Source: JASHPR01 sp963842355
GTDB taxonomy: Bacteria; Actinomycetota; Actinomycetes; Streptosporangiales; Streptosporangiaceae
Assembly: GCA_963842355.1 (NCBI GenBank)
Contig: CAWJGC010000013.1
Span: 248,001 to 312,000, forward strand
DNA: 64,000 bases
Direction of reading: 5' to 3'
In this document: positions 23,695 to 32,786 of the stretch, piece after piece
How the letters are laid out: each line of letters opens with the position of its first letter
How positions within the stretch are numbered: position 1 is the first letter of the stretch
Position numbers and translations under genes: made by a program
The notes under the pieces: generated by a model
What the model was told of the DNA's origin: nothing
What the model saw: only the letters and a program-made list of their open reading frames with translations
The model's database searches: none

Positions 23695-26090
23695 CGGGAC
23701 AGGTCGCATCCGGTGTCCTCCGTGTTCCCGGCCGGCCGGGAGGCTGGCGCGGTCGGCGGGGCGGGTGGGTTCAGCGGGACGCCGGCCCCGCGGGCGGCCG
23801 CGAGGGCCTGGACGCGCGCCGCGCTCAGCGGCAGCCGGCCCACGCTCCCGGCCAGGCCGAGGGCGTCGCGGACCGCGCTGGCCAGCGCCGCGCCCGCGGC
23901 GCTCACGCCGCCCTCGCCGGCGCCCCGCAGGCCCAGCGGGTTTCCGGGCGCGGGAGCCCGCTGGCTCACCAGGACGTCGACCGGCGGGACCTCGGCGGCC
24001 GTCGGCATCCGGTACTCCATGAACGTGGTCGCCTGCGGCTGGCCGTCGGCGTCATACCTGAACTCCTCGAGCAGCGCCCCGCCGATGCCCTGCGCCGCCC
24101 CGCCGCGCAGTTGTCCTTCGACCAGCATCGGGTTGACCGCCCGGCCGACCTCGTAGGCGACCAGGTAGCGCAGGACCCGCACCCGGCCGGTGCCGGCCTC
24201 CACCTCGACGACCGCGATGTGCACCCCGTACGGATAGGTCATGTGCGTGACGTCGAAGCGCCGGCGGGCGGACAGCCCGGCCGGCTCGCCGGGCCGCAGG
24301 TACTCGCTGGGCGGGGCGGCGGCGCGGGCGACCTGGCCCAGGGTGACCGATGCGGCCGGATCGCCGCGCACGCCGATCAGGCCGTCGCCGACGACCAGGT
24401 CGTCCGGCGCGGCTTCGAGCATCCGCGCGGCGACCTGCGTGGCGCGCCGCCTGACGGCCTGCGCGGCCGCGTGCACCGCGTTGCCCGCCACCACCGTGGT
24501 ACGCGACGCCCAGGATCCCATGCCGAACGGCTGCCGCTCGGTATCCCCGCAGACCACGCTCACCGAGGCCAGGTCGGCGCCCAGCGCGTCCGCCGCGATC
24601 TGCGCCAGCACGGTCTCGACGCCCTGCCCCAGCGACGTGCCGCCGGAGAACACCCGGACGGCACCGCTGGTGCCGATCGTCACGTCGGCCGTCTCCTGCG
24701 GGCCGAGCCCGCTCTTCTCCAGGAACACCGCCAGGCCCAGCCCGCGCGCCAGCCCTTGCTGCCGGCCGCGGCGCACCTCGCCGGGGTAGCCGAGCCGCTC
24801 GGCCTCGGTCACCGCGGCCTCGAGCAGGCCCGGGTAGTCACCGGCGTCGAGCACCATGTCGGTGCCCAGCGTGGTGATCGGACGCCGGTGCGGCAGTTCG
24901 CCCGCGCCCAGCAGGTTGCGGCGGCGCAGTTCGAGGCGGTCCAGGCCGAGCCGGCCCGCGGCGACGTCGAGCAGTTGCTCGCGCGCGGTGGTGCTCTCGA
25001 ACCGGCCCGGGGCCCGGTAGGTGCCGCACGGGGTCTTGTTGGTGAGTACCACCCGGACCCGCCCGGCGTAGGCGGGCACCCGGTAGGGCCCGGGCAGCAT
25101 GGCCACGGTCAGCTCCGGAACGGTGATCCCGTGCGTGCGGCAATACGCGCCGTTGTCGTGCACGACCTCGTCGCGCAGCGCGGTGATCCGGCCGTCGGCG
25201 TCGAACGCCCCGGCGATCCGGTGCGACTGCTGCCGCGAGTGGTTCACCGCGACCAGGTGCTCGGCGCGGTCCTCCGCCCACTTGACCGGCCGGCCCAGCG
25301 ACCGGGCCAGCCACGGCACCAGGAAGTCCTCGGGGTAGAACTCGCCGCGCACTCCGAACCCGCCGCCCGCGTCCACCGCGTGCACGTGGATCAGGCTCTC
25401 GTCGAGGCCCAGCATGGACGCCAGCACGTCCCGGTTGAACACCGGGACCTTGGTCATGCCGAAGATCGACAGCGCCCCGGTGCGCGGGTCGACGTCGGCC
25501 AGCAGCGCGCGCGGCTCCAGCGGCACGGCCGTATGCCGGCCGATCTCGACGTCCGTCTCGACGACCAGGGCGGCCCGGGCGAACGCCGCGTCGACGTCGC
25601 CGTAGCCGAGCGTGAAGTCGGCCGCCACGTTTCCGGCCGGGAACAGGCGCGGCGATCCCGGCCGCGCCGCGGCCGCGGCGTCCAGCACGGCCGGTTCCGC
25701 GTCGATGTCGACGTCCACGAGATCGGCGGCGTCCTCGGCCGCGTACGGGTCCTCGGCGACCACGACCGCGAGCGGCTCGCCGACGTAGCGCACCCGGTCC
25801 GCGGCGAGAACGGGCTGCAGGTACTCGGTGAGGTCGATGCCCCGCAGCGCCAGGCGGACCGGGATCACCAGCCCGGGCGGCAGGTCGGCGGCGGTCACCG
25901 TCCGGATCACGCCCGCCGCCCGGGCGGCTCGCCGCGGGTCCACCGCGCGCACGCGACCGCGGGCCACGGGGGAGCGGACGACCCGGGCCCAGACCTGGCC
26001 ACGGGCGCTGAGGTCGTCGGCGAAGCGGCCGAGCCCGCGCAGCAGCCGCGGGTCCTCCTTGCGCGGCACCCGCGCGCCGACCGCGTTCAC
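23691..26090 (-). CDS. Xanthine dehydrogenase-family molybdopterin-binding subunit (second large subunit)
   Basis: 799 residues, full length for a CoxL/XdhB-like large subunit that binds molybdopterin cytosine dinucleotide. It opens with RVPRKEDPRLLRGLGRFADDL and contains DAGGGFGVRGEF, GTYRAPGRFEST and the catalytic-Glu motif GAGEGGVSAAGAAL near the end. It lacks the AYXCSFR loop of true CO dehydrogenase, so it is a general hydroxylase. GTG 26090 overlaps the iron-sulfur gene stop (GTGA). It is the second large subunit in the same operon, paired with only one small and one FAD subunit. Confidence 0.87.
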   Translation of the reverse strand: MNAVGARVPRKEDPRLLRGLGRFADDLSARGQVWARVVRSPVARGRVRAVDPRRAARAAGVIRTVTAADLPPGLVIPVRLALRGIDLTEYLQPVLAADRVRYVGEPLAVVVAEDPYAAEDAADLVDVDIDAEPAVLDAAAAARPGSPRLFPAGNVAADFTLGYGDVDAAFARAALVVETDVEIGRHTAVPLEPRALLADVDPRTGALSIFGMTKVPVFNRDVLASMLGLDESLIHVHAVDAGGGFGVRGEFYPEDFLVPWLARSLGRPVKWAEDRAEHLVAVNHSRQQSHRIAGAFDADGRITALRDEVVHDNGAYCRTHGITVPELTVAMLPGPYRVPAYAGRVRVVLTNKTPCGTYRAPGRFESTTAREQLLDVAAGRLGLDRLELRRRNLLGAGELPHRRPITTLGTDMVLDAGDYPGLLEAAVTEAERLGYPGEVRRGRQQGLARGLGLAVFLEKSGLGPQETADVTIGTSGAVRVFSGGTSLGQGVETVLAQIAADALGADLASVSVVCGDTERQPFGMGSWASRTTVVAGNAVHAAAQAVRRRATQVAARMLEAAPDDLVVGDGLIGVRGDPAASVTLGQVARAAAPPSEYLRPGEPAGLSARRRFDVTHMTYPYGVHIAVVEVEAGTGRVRVLRYLVAYEVGRAVNPMLVEGQLRGGAAQGIGGALLEEFRYDADGQPQATTFMEYRMPTAAEVPPVDVLVSQRAPAPGNPLGLRGAGEGGVSAAGAALASAVRDALGLAGSVGRLPLSAARVQALAAARGAGVPLNPPAPPTAPASRPAGNTEDTGCDLSR

Positions 26091-26575
26091 CGGCGGCGGG
26101 CGCGGGCCACGGCCAGCACCGCCGCGACGATGCCCTGGTAACCGGTGCACCGGCAGAGGTTGGCCGCCACCACCTCGCGGATCTCCTCCTCGGACGGCTC
26201 GCCGGCGTCCGGAGGGCGCTCGGCCAGGTAGGCCTCGGCCAGCATCAGGAACCCCGGCGTGCAGAACCCGCACTGCAGCGCGTGATGATCGCTGAACGCC
26301 TGCTGCAGGTCGGACAGCTGCTCGCCGTCGGCCAGCCCCTCGACGGTGCCGACCTCGGTGCCGTCCGCCTGCACGCCGAACATCAGGCAGGACCTGGCCG
26401 GCGAGCCGTCGACCAGCACGGTGCACGCCCCGCAGATGCCGTGCTCGCAGCCCAGGTGGGTGCCGGTGTAGCCGAGGTCGTGGCGCAGCATGTCCGCCAG
26501 CGTCCGCCGCGACTCGACGGCGAGTTCGTGCTCGCGGCCGTTCACGCGCAGCCGGATCTGCCGTACGTCCCTCAT
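26087..26575 (-). CDS. (2Fe-2S)-binding small subunit of a molybdenum hydroxylase
   Basis: 162 residues. The plant-type ferredoxin cluster ligands are in CEHGICGACTVLVDG, and the second [2Fe-2S] helical domain has CGFCTPGFLML and CRCTGYQG. This is the CoxS/XdhC-like electron-transfer subunit that links the molybdenum site to FAD. I chose ATG 26575 (MRDVRQIRL), which overlaps the stop of the preceding large-subunit gene (ATGA). It lies between two large-subunit genes and could serve both. Confidence 0.9.
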   Translation of the reverse strand: MRDVRQIRLRVNGREHELAVESRRTLADMLRHDLGYTGTHLGCEHGICGACTVLVDGSPARSCLMFGVQADGTEVGTVEGLADGEQLSDLQQAFSDHHALQCGFCTPGFLMLAEAYLAERPPDAGEPSEEEIREVVAANLCRCTGYQGIVAAVLAVARARRR

Positions 26576-28965
26576 GACGTGTCCCCCAGGATGGCCGCGG
26601 CCCGGGCCAGCGCGGCGCACACGTCCGCGGGCAGCACCGGGATGTGGTCGAACGACACCCCCGCGGGCCGCAGCGCGTCGTTGATCGCGTTGAGCACCGC
26701 GGCGGGAGCGCCGATCGTGCCGCCCTCGCCCATGCCCTTCGCGCCGGTCTCGCTGAACCGCGACGGCGTCTGCAGGTGCACGACGTCGACCGGGCAGAGC
26801 TCCGCCGCGGTCGGCGCCAGGTAGTCCATCAGCGTCGTGCTGCCGGGCTGGCCGTCGGCGTCGTAGCGGATCCGCTCCAGCAGGGCCGCCCCGACGCCCT
26901 GGGCCACGCCGCCGCGGACCTGGCCGTCCACGACCATCGGGTTGATCACCACGCCGCAGTCCTCCACGACCAGGTAGCGCCGGAGGCGGATCTGCCCGGT
27001 CTCCGGGTCGATCGCGACCAGCGCGGCGTGACAGGCGTTGGAGAACGTGCCCGGCGGGTCGAACGTCGCCCGGGCCTCCAGCCCGTAACGGAGTTCCTCG
27101 GGGAGCCGGTACGCCTGGAAGTGGACGACCCGGGCCAGCTCGCTGACCGGCACGGCCGCGCGGTCGTCCCCGCGGATCCGCGCCGAGCCGCCCGCCAGTT
27201 CGACGTCGTCCGCGCTGGCCTCGAGCAGGTGCGCGGCTACCTGCCGCAGCTGCAGGCCGACCTGTTCGGCGGCCCGGCCCGCGGCGCCGCCGCCGATCAC
27301 GATCGAGCGGCTGCCCCAGGTGCCCCAGCCGTAGGAGGCCAGGTCGGTGTCACCCTGCCGCAGCCGGACCCGGTCCGGATGCACTCCCAGCCGGTCGGCC
27401 ACGATCTGGGCGAACGTGGTCTCGTGGCCCTGCCCGTGGCCGCAGGTTCCGGTGGTGACGATGACCTCGCCCGACGGGTCCATCCGCACCAGCGCCGTGT
27501 CGTAGCCGGGGGTCATCGCCATCCGCCGCTGCGACATCGCCGGCGTGCCGTACGCCGTGCGCTCCGAGAAGCAGGCGTAGCCCAGGCCGGCCAGCAGACC
27601 CCCGTTCTGGATCCTGGTCTTTTCCTCCGGCCAGCCGGCCTGCGCCACCTGTCGCTCGGCGAGATCGAGTGATTCGCGGTAGCTGCCCTCGTCGTAGGTG
27701 ATCGCGTTCACGCCGGTGTAGGGGAACTCGCCGGGCCCGATCAGGTTGCGGCGGCGGATCTCCAGCGGGTCGAGGCCCAGGATGCGGGCGGCCTTCTCCA
27801 TCAGCCGCTCCATGACCAGCACGAGTTGCGGGCGCGACACCCCGCGGTACGGCGCGGTCGGCGCCTTGTTCGTCGCGATCGCGCGGCCGCGCGCGGCGTA
27901 CGCGGGGACCTTGTAGACCCCGGGCATCTCGGTGCACGCCATCAGCGGCTCCACCGCGGACGTGAACGGGAATGCCGAGTACGCCCCGACGTCACAGTCG
28001 ATCTCGGCCGCCAGCCCGAGGATCGCGCCGTCGCCGCCGAACGCCGCCCGGACCCGGTAGCGCTGCTCGTGTCCGTGGAACGACGCGGTCAGGTTCTCCT
28101 GCCGGTCCTCGATCCAGCGCACCGGGCGGCGCAGCCGCAGCGCCGCGGCGGCCACCGCGACCTCCTCGCGGCCGACCACGCACTTCAGCCCGAACCCGCC
28201 GCCGACGTCCGGGGCCAGCACCCGCACGCCGTGCTCGGGCAGGCCCAGGGCCTGCGCGACCGCGGTTCGCACCTGGTGCGGCACCTGGGTGGAGACGTGC
28301 AGGACGAGCTGCCGGTCGCGGTCGTCCCACTCGGCCAGGCAGCCGCGGCCCTCCAGCGGCAGCGCCGCCACCCGGGCGCTGGTGAACGCCGCGTCGACGA
28401 CCACCGGCGCGGCCGCGAAGATCCCGGGGAGCCGGTCGTCGTCGAACATGGTCAGGTCGACCAGGCAGTTGCCGTTCAGGCCGTCGTGTACCGCGGGCGC
28501 CGCCGGGTCGCGGGCCGCGGCGATGTCGGCGACCGGCGGCCGCGGCTGCCAATCGACGTCCACGACCTCGGCCGCGTCCTGCGCGGCGTAGGCGTCGTCG
28601 GCGATCACCATCGCGACCGGCTCACCGGCGAAGCGCACCTGCTCGCCGGCCAGCAGCGGCATCCGGGTCGGGGTGAACTCCTCGCGCTCCAGGAGCGCGA
28701 GCAGGTACGGCTCGCCCAGGTCCGCGGCCGTCAACGCGGCCGCCACGCCGGGCACGGCCAGCGCGGCGGACGTGTCGATCGCGCCCACCCCGGCCGCGGG
28801 GAGCGGGCTGCGGGCGAACGCGGCGTGCAGCATCCCGCTCCGGGTCAGGTCGCCGACGAACCGGCCGCGGCCGAGCAGCATCCGGCGGTCCTCCTTGCGC
28901 GGCAGCGCCGCGCCCACCCACCGGCCGGCGTGGCCGTCCAGGGCTGCCTCGCGCCCGGCGTTCAT
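26572..28965 (-). CDS. Xanthine dehydrogenase-family molybdopterin-binding subunit (first large subunit)
   Basis: About 797 residues, full length. It begins with GRWVGAALPRKEDRRMLLGRGRF and contains the family motifs PDVGGGFGLKCVVG, APYRGVSRPQ, GTCGHGQGHETTFAQI and the catalytic-Glu segment GAKGMGEGGTIGAPAAV. ATG 28965 overlaps the FAD-subunit stop (TGATG); GTG 28968 is an in-frame alternative. Together with the FAD and iron-sulfur subunits it would form a hydroxylase using water to hydroxylate an aldehyde or N-heteroaromatic ring. It is only loosely similar to the second large subunit of the operon. Confidence 0.88.
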   Translation of the reverse strand: MNAGREAALDGHAGRWVGAALPRKEDRRMLLGRGRFVGDLTRSGMLHAAFARSPLPAAGVGAIDTSAALAVPGVAAALTAADLGEPYLLALLEREEFTPTRMPLLAGEQVRFAGEPVAMVIADDAYAAQDAAEVVDVDWQPRPPVADIAAARDPAAPAVHDGLNGNCLVDLTMFDDDRLPGIFAAAPVVVDAAFTSARVAALPLEGRGCLAEWDDRDRQLVLHVSTQVPHQVRTAVAQALGLPEHGVRVLAPDVGGGFGLKCVVGREEVAVAAAALRLRRPVRWIEDRQENLTASFHGHEQRYRVRAAFGGDGAILGLAAEIDCDVGAYSAFPFTSAVEPLMACTEMPGVYKVPAYAARGRAIATNKAPTAPYRGVSRPQLVLVMERLMEKAARILGLDPLEIRRRNLIGPGEFPYTGVNAITYDEGSYRESLDLAERQVAQAGWPEEKTRIQNGGLLAGLGYACFSERTAYGTPAMSQRRMAMTPGYDTALVRMDPSGEVIVTTGTCGHGQGHETTFAQIVADRLGVHPDRVRLRQGDTDLASYGWGTWGSRSIVIGGGAAGRAAEQVGLQLRQVAAHLLEASADDVELAGGSARIRGDDRAAVPVSELARVVHFQAYRLPEELRYGLEARATFDPPGTFSNACHAALVAIDPETGQIRLRRYLVVEDCGVVINPMVVDGQVRGGVAQGVGAALLERIRYDADGQPGSTTLMDYLAPTAAELCPVDVVHLQTPSRFSETGAKGMGEGGTIGAPAAVLNAINDALRPAGVSFDHIPVLPADVCAALARAAAILGDTS

Positions 28966-29825
28966 CACCGGCTCGCCTCGGCCAGCGCCCGGGCGACCAG
29001 GGTCGCGGTCAGCGTCCGGCGGTACGCGGCATCGCCGGTTCCGTCGTCCGGCGGGTCGATCTGGGCGGCCGCGAGTTCGCCCGCGTCACGCCACGTGTCC
29101 GGCGTCGCCGGCCGCGCGGTCACGTCCGCGGTGTCGACGACCAGGGGAGCGGGACTGACGCCGCCGAGCACGACGCGGGCCGACCGGCACACGCTTCCGG
29201 GCGTGTCACCGTCGAGGTCGAGCGACACGGCCGCCGCGACCACCGCGAAGTCGCCCTGCCGCGGCGCGAACTCGGTGAGCACGGCGCGCGGCGCCGGCTG
29301 CGGGAACCATACCTCGACCACCATCTCGTCCGGTGCCGCCGCGGTGGTGAAGAAGCCCTCGAAGAAGTCGTCGGCGCTGACCCGGCGCTGGCCGGCCGGG
29401 CCCTCCAGGACGATTTCCGCCCGGAGCAGCACGGCCAGCAGGCACCACTCCGAGGTCGAGTCCCCGTGCGCGATGCTGCCGCCGAACGTGCCGCGAGCCC
29501 GGATCGGGTAGTGGCCGATCCAGTGCGCCGAACGCGGCAGCACCCCGAATCCGGCGAGCACGGCCGGGTCACGCGTGGTCTCGACCGCCCGGTGCGGCGT
29601 CAGCGCGCCGACGCGCAGGCCGTCCGGGCCGGCTCGCAGGTAGTTCAGCCCCGGGATACGGGTGATGTCGACCAGCGCGCTGGGCCGGGCGAGCCGCAGG
29701 TTCATCATCGGTACCAGGCTCTGACCGCCCGCCAGGATCTTGGCGTCCTCGCCGAGTTCGGCGAGGAGCGCGACCGCCTCGGCCACGTCGCGGGCCAGGT
29801 GATAGGTGAACGGCGCAGGCTTCAC
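28965..29825 (-). CDS. FAD-binding medium subunit of a molybdenum hydroxylase (CoxM-like)
   Basis: 286 residues. The FAD pyrophosphate motifs AGGQSLVPMMNLRLARP and RGTFGGSIAHGDST are present, followed by a CoxM C-terminal domain. It is the first gene of a tightly overlapping operon: FAD subunit, large subunit, iron-sulfur subunit, second large subunit, FCD regulator, hydrolase. Its upstream region holds 17-bp GC repeats and a TGGTATACCA operator about 200 bases away, shared with the divergent crotonase. The substrate is not recognisable. Confidence 0.9.
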   Translation of the reverse strand: MKPAPFTYHLARDVAEAVALLAELGEDAKILAGGQSLVPMMNLRLARPSALVDITRIPGLNYLRAGPDGLRVGALTPHRAVETTRDPAVLAGFGVLPRSAHWIGHYPIRARGTFGGSIAHGDSTSEWCLLAVLLRAEIVLEGPAGQRRVSADDFFEGFFTTAAAPDEMVVEVWFPQPAPRAVLTEFAPRQGDFAVVAAAVSLDLDGDTPGSVCRSARVVLGGVSPAPLVVDTADVTARPATPDTWRDAGELAAAQIDPPDDGTGDAAYRRTLTATLVARALAEASR

Positions 29826-29836
29826 CTCACTCCTCC

Positions 29837-30013
29837 CCGGCCGCTCCGGCCCTCCGGCCGCTCCGGCCCTCCGGCCGCTCCGGCCCTCCGGCCGCTCCGG
29901 CCCTCGGGCCGCGCCAGCGCCTCGGGCCGCTCCTGCCCTCCGGACGTTCCGAGCCTTCCCGCCGCTCCGGCCCCGCCGGCCCTCGGGCCGCGCCAGCGCC
30001 TCGGGCCGCTCCG
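29837..30013. repeat. 17-bp GC-rich tandem repeats upstream of the hydroxylase operon
   Basis: CCGGCCGCTCCGGCCCT occurs four times from 29837 to about 29904. A longer segment containing TCGGGCCGCGCCAGCGCCTC is then repeated near 29904 and 29983. These occupy the 5' untranslated region of the FAD-subunit gene; no gene is present here. Confidence 0.7.
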
Positions 30014-30025
30014 AGCCCGCTCACT

Positions 30026-30035
30026 TGGTATACCA
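30026..30035. promoter_or_regulatory. Perfect palindromic operator TGGTATACCA
   Basis: A perfect 10-bp palindrome in an AT-rich patch between the divergent hydroxylase operon and crotonase gene. Its form fits FadR/FCD-type GntR operators, and such a regulator is encoded in the operon. TGATATACCA at 32740 differs by one base. Confidence 0.6.
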
Positions 30036-30091
30036 TATTTCACCAACGTGGCTGGCGACAGGGCCGCCGTCGCCCCGCCGCCCTCGCGCTT

Positions 30092-30144
30092 GGAAACTTG
30101 GTCTTCGGGGGTTGTTAGTCACAGCCGCCAAAGACCAGGTTTCC
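30092..30144. repeat. 14-bp inverted repeat upstream of the crotonase
   Basis: GGAAACTTGGTCTT (30092-30105) pairs with AAGACCAGGTTTCC (30131-30144) with one mismatch that becomes G-U in RNA. The loop is 25 bases. It ends 24 bases before the GTG of the crotonase gene and could be a leader-RNA hairpin, a large operator or the remnant of an element's ends. Confidence 0.6.
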
Positions 30145-30168
30145 GAAAGATGCCTCTGGAGTCGCCCG

Positions 30169-30861
30169 GTGACGCATCCGAATGTCGTGGTCGAGCGCCA
30201 CGCCGGGTACCGCCGGCTGCGGCTGTCCCGGCCGGAGCGGCGCAACGCGCTGGACCCCGGGATGGTCAGCGCCCTGACCGAGGCCATGAGCGACGCCCGG
30301 GACGCGGTGGTCGTGCTCGGCAGCACGGACCCGCGGGTGTTCTGCGCCGGGGCCGACCTGACGATCCGCCCGGCCGAGCGAGCGGCGGTTTCGGACCTGC
30401 TGTACGAGTGCTTCGAGCACATGATCACCCGGCCCGGCCCGGTCATCGCGGCGGTCGGCGGGCCGGCGGTCGGCGGCGGCGCCCAGCTAGCCACCGCGGC
30501 CGACCTGCGGATCGCCGGTTCGGCCGCGCGCCTGCGCTGGATCGGGCCGCCCGACGCCGACCTGGCGGTCGGCGCCTGGATCCTGCCCGACCTCGCCGGG
30601 CGCGCCGCCGCGCTCGAACTCACGATGACCGGCCGCTGGGTCGGGGCCGCCGAGGCCCTCGCGCTCGGCCTGGTGAACCGGATCGACGACGACCCGGACC
30701 AGGCCGCGGCCGACCTGGCCGGGACGCTCGCCGGCCTCGGCCCGAGGGCCACCGGGAGGATCAAGACGATCGCGTCGGCCGGACTACTCGACCGGCTGCG
30801 GGCGGAGCGGCGGGCGAACCGCGCCGCGTGGGACCAGATGCTCGCCCGGGGGACCGGGTGA
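30169..30861 (+). CDS. Enoyl-CoA hydratase/isomerase family protein (crotonase)
   Basis: 230 residues, slightly short for the family. Oxyanion-hole segments VFCAGADLTI and AAVGGPAVGGGAQLA are clear. In the region that usually carries the catalytic Glu (GxPEa) this protein has GPPDADLAVG, so the acid may be Asp or the enzyme may catalyse isomerisation. GTG 30169 has CTCTGGAG 8 bases upstream. It is followed after 58 bases by an acyl-CoA synthetase, with which it probably processes a CoA-activated acid. The divergent hydroxylase operon is likely part of the same pathway. Confidence 0.83.
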   Translation: MTHPNVVVERHAGYRRLRLSRPERRNALDPGMVSALTEAMSDARDAVVVLGSTDPRVFCAGADLTIRPAERAAVSDLLYECFEHMITRPGPVIAAVGGPAVGGGAQLATAADLRIAGSAARLRWIGPPDADLAVGAWILPDLAGRAAALELTMTGRWVGAAEALALGLVNRIDDDPDQAAADLAGTLAGLGPRATGRIKTIASAGLLDRLRAERRANRAAWDQMLARGTG

Positions 30862-30919
30862 GCCCGATCGGTCCGGTGAGCCGCGGGCGTTCCTGGGCCA
30901 GCCACGGCGGCGGGTCCTG

Positions 30920-32515
30920 GTGAGCTACGGCGAGGAGTGGAGCCGGGCCGGCTGGCGGGTGCACCTGCCGGGGGTGAGCGATCCCGGCGCGCTGGCCGGG
31001 CGGCTCGGGGACGAGACCATTCCGGCGCTCGCGGCGGAGTCGGCCCAGCGCTCGGGTGACCGGCTCGCCGTCGCGGTGGACGGCGAGGCCGTGACCCACG
31101 CCGGGCTGGACGCCGACGCCGCCCGGGTGGCGGGCTGGCTCACGGGCCGGATCGACGTCGGCGACCGGGTTCTGCTCGCGGCGGGCACCAGCCTCGGCTT
31201 CCTGCGCTACTACCTGGGGGCTTTGCGCGCGGGCGCGGTCGTCGTCCTGGCCAACCCGGCGGGCACCGCCGCGGAGTTCCGGCACCTGGTGTCGGACTCT
31301 GGAGCCAGGCTGGCGTTCGCCGATCCCGGGCCGGCCGAGCGGCTGGGTCAGATGGTTCCCGTGGTCGAGGTCGGCGATCGCTGCGTGGTGCGGGCGGGCG
31401 GGCCGCCGGGCCGGGCCCTGCCGCCGGGCCAGGCCTTCCCGCCGGGGCGGGTCCGGGCGCCGGGGCCGCAGGACGTGGCGCTGCTCGCCTACACGTCCGG
31501 GACGACCGGGCGGCCGAAGGGCGTCCCGCTGACGCACGCGCACTTGGCGGTCTCCATCCGCTCGGCCATGGCCGCCTGGCGATGGACCGCCGATGACGTT
31601 CTGGTGCACGCGCTGCCGCTGTTCCACCAGCATGGCCTCGGCGGCGTGCACGCCACGCTGATCGCCGGGTCGTCAGCGCGCCTGGTGTCCAGGTTCAGCG
31701 CCGCCGGGCTGATCACGGCGGTGGAGCAGGCCGGCGCGAGCGTGCTGTTCGGCGTCCCCACGATCTACCAGGCGCTGGCCGATGCCGTGCCCCCGGGCGA
31801 GACGGGGGCACGGCACGGCCTGCGGCTGGCGGTCTGCGGTTCGGCGCCGCTGAGCCCGGCGCTGGCGGCGCGGCTGGCGCCGATCCTGGGCCGGCTGCCG
31901 CTGGTGCGTTACGGCACCACCGAGAGCGGTCTCGACGTGTCCAACCCGCTCGCGGATCCCCGCGGCGACACGGTGGGCCTGCCGCTGCCCGGCGTTCTGA
32001 CCCGGATCTGGTCGGACGAGGCCGAGGCGCCACCCGGGACCGACGGCGAGATCCAGTTGCGCGGCCCGCAGGTCTTCGGCGGTTACTGGCGCGATCCGGA
32101 GGCGACCGCGGCCGCGTTCACTGCGGATGGCTGGTTCCGGACCGGGGACATCGGCTGCGTCGATCCCGGGACCGGGCACCTGGTCATCCGGGGCCGGATC
32201 AAGGAGATGATCATCACCGGGGGGATGAATGTCTACCCGGCGGAGGTCGAACGAGTGCTGGAACGCCACCCCAGCGTGGCCGAGGCGGTCGTGGCCGGCG
32301 TCCCGGACCAGCGGTGGGGCGAGCGGGTGACCGCGTGGGTGGTACTCCGGCCCGGCCACCGGCTGGACGAGGCAGGGCTGATCTCCTGCGTTCGGGACGT
32401 CCTGTCCCCGTACAAGTGCCCGAAGCGGGTGTTCGAGCTGGCCCGGCTGCCGCGCAACGCGGTCGGGAAGGTGATCCGCTCCGCGCTGGCCGCCGGAACC
32501 TGGCCGGACGAGTGA
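30920..32515 (+). CDS. AMP-forming acyl-CoA synthetase
   Basis: 531 residues of the ANL adenylating superfamily. The phosphate-binding loop is YTSGTTGRPKGVPLTH, the core motif YGTTESGL, the hinge region GWFRTGDIG and RGRIKEMIITGGMNVYPAEVE, and the catalytic Lys is in PRNAVGKVIRS. It activates a carboxylic acid to its CoA thioester through an acyl-AMP. Sequence features are close to malonyl-CoA synthetase and medium-chain or aryl synthetases; the true acid is unknown. It starts at GTG 30920, 58 bases after the crotonase stop, forming a small operon. Confidence 0.88.
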   Translation: MSYGEEWSRAGWRVHLPGVSDPGALAGRLGDETIPALAAESAQRSGDRLAVAVDGEAVTHAGLDADAARVAGWLTGRIDVGDRVLLAAGTSLGFLRYYLGALRAGAVVVLANPAGTAAEFRHLVSDSGARLAFADPGPAERLGQMVPVVEVGDRCVVRAGGPPGRALPPGQAFPPGRVRAPGPQDVALLAYTSGTTGRPKGVPLTHAHLAVSIRSAMAAWRWTADDVLVHALPLFHQHGLGGVHATLIAGSSARLVSRFSAAGLITAVEQAGASVLFGVPTIYQALADAVPPGETGARHGLRLAVCGSAPLSPALAARLAPILGRLPLVRYGTTESGLDVSNPLADPRGDTVGLPLPGVLTRIWSDEAEAPPGTDGEIQLRGPQVFGGYWRDPEATAAAFTADGWFRTGDIGCVDPGTGHLVIRGRIKEMIITGGMNVYPAEVERVLERHPSVAEAVVAGVPDQRWGERVTAWVVLRPGHRLDEAGLISCVRDVLSPYKCPKRVFELARLPRNAVGKVIRSALAAGTWPDE

Positions 32516-32523
32516 GCCTGGCG

Positions 32524-32720
32524 CGGTGCCAGCCGGGCGGCGGTGCCAGCCGGGCGGCGGTGCCAGCCGGGCGGCGGTGCCAGCCGACCCGTGGTGCCAG
32601 CCGGCCGTGCGCCAGCCGGCCCGTGGTGCCAGCCTGGCCCGTGGTGCCACGCCTGGCCCGTGGTGCCAGCCTGGCCCGTGGTGCCAGGCCCGTGGTGCCC
32701 GCCGGCCCGTGGTGCCAGCC
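32524..32720. repeat. Minisatellite after the acyl-CoA synthetase gene
   Basis: Three or more copies of a 17-bp unit CGGTGCCAGCCGGGCGG (32524, 32541, 32558, with a diverged fourth at 32575) run into a related 17-20 bp unit based on CCCGTGGTGCCAGCCTGG, repeated several times to about 32720. The array fills the space before the SDR promoter. No gene is supported here. Confidence 0.75.
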
Positions 32721-32739
32721 TTTCCGGCGTCCTGATATT

Positions 32740-32749
32740 TGATATACCA
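32740..32749. promoter_or_regulatory. Candidate FCD-type operator TGATATACCA
   Basis: Matches the perfect TGGTATACCA palindrome at 30026 in 9 of 10 bases. It sits in the only AT-rich patch 38 bases before the SDR start at 32787, so the SDR is probably under the same regulator as the hydroxylase operon. Confidence 0.5.
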
Positions 32750-32786
32750 TCTGCGAAACGGCCGCGGTGTTGAGAGGGGCGTCCGG

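Noticed and set aside
23691..28965. Aerobic carbon monoxide dehydrogenase (coxMSL)
   Set aside because: Neither large subunit shows the AYXCSFR active-site loop and there are two large subunits; a general molybdenum hydroxylase is a better fit.
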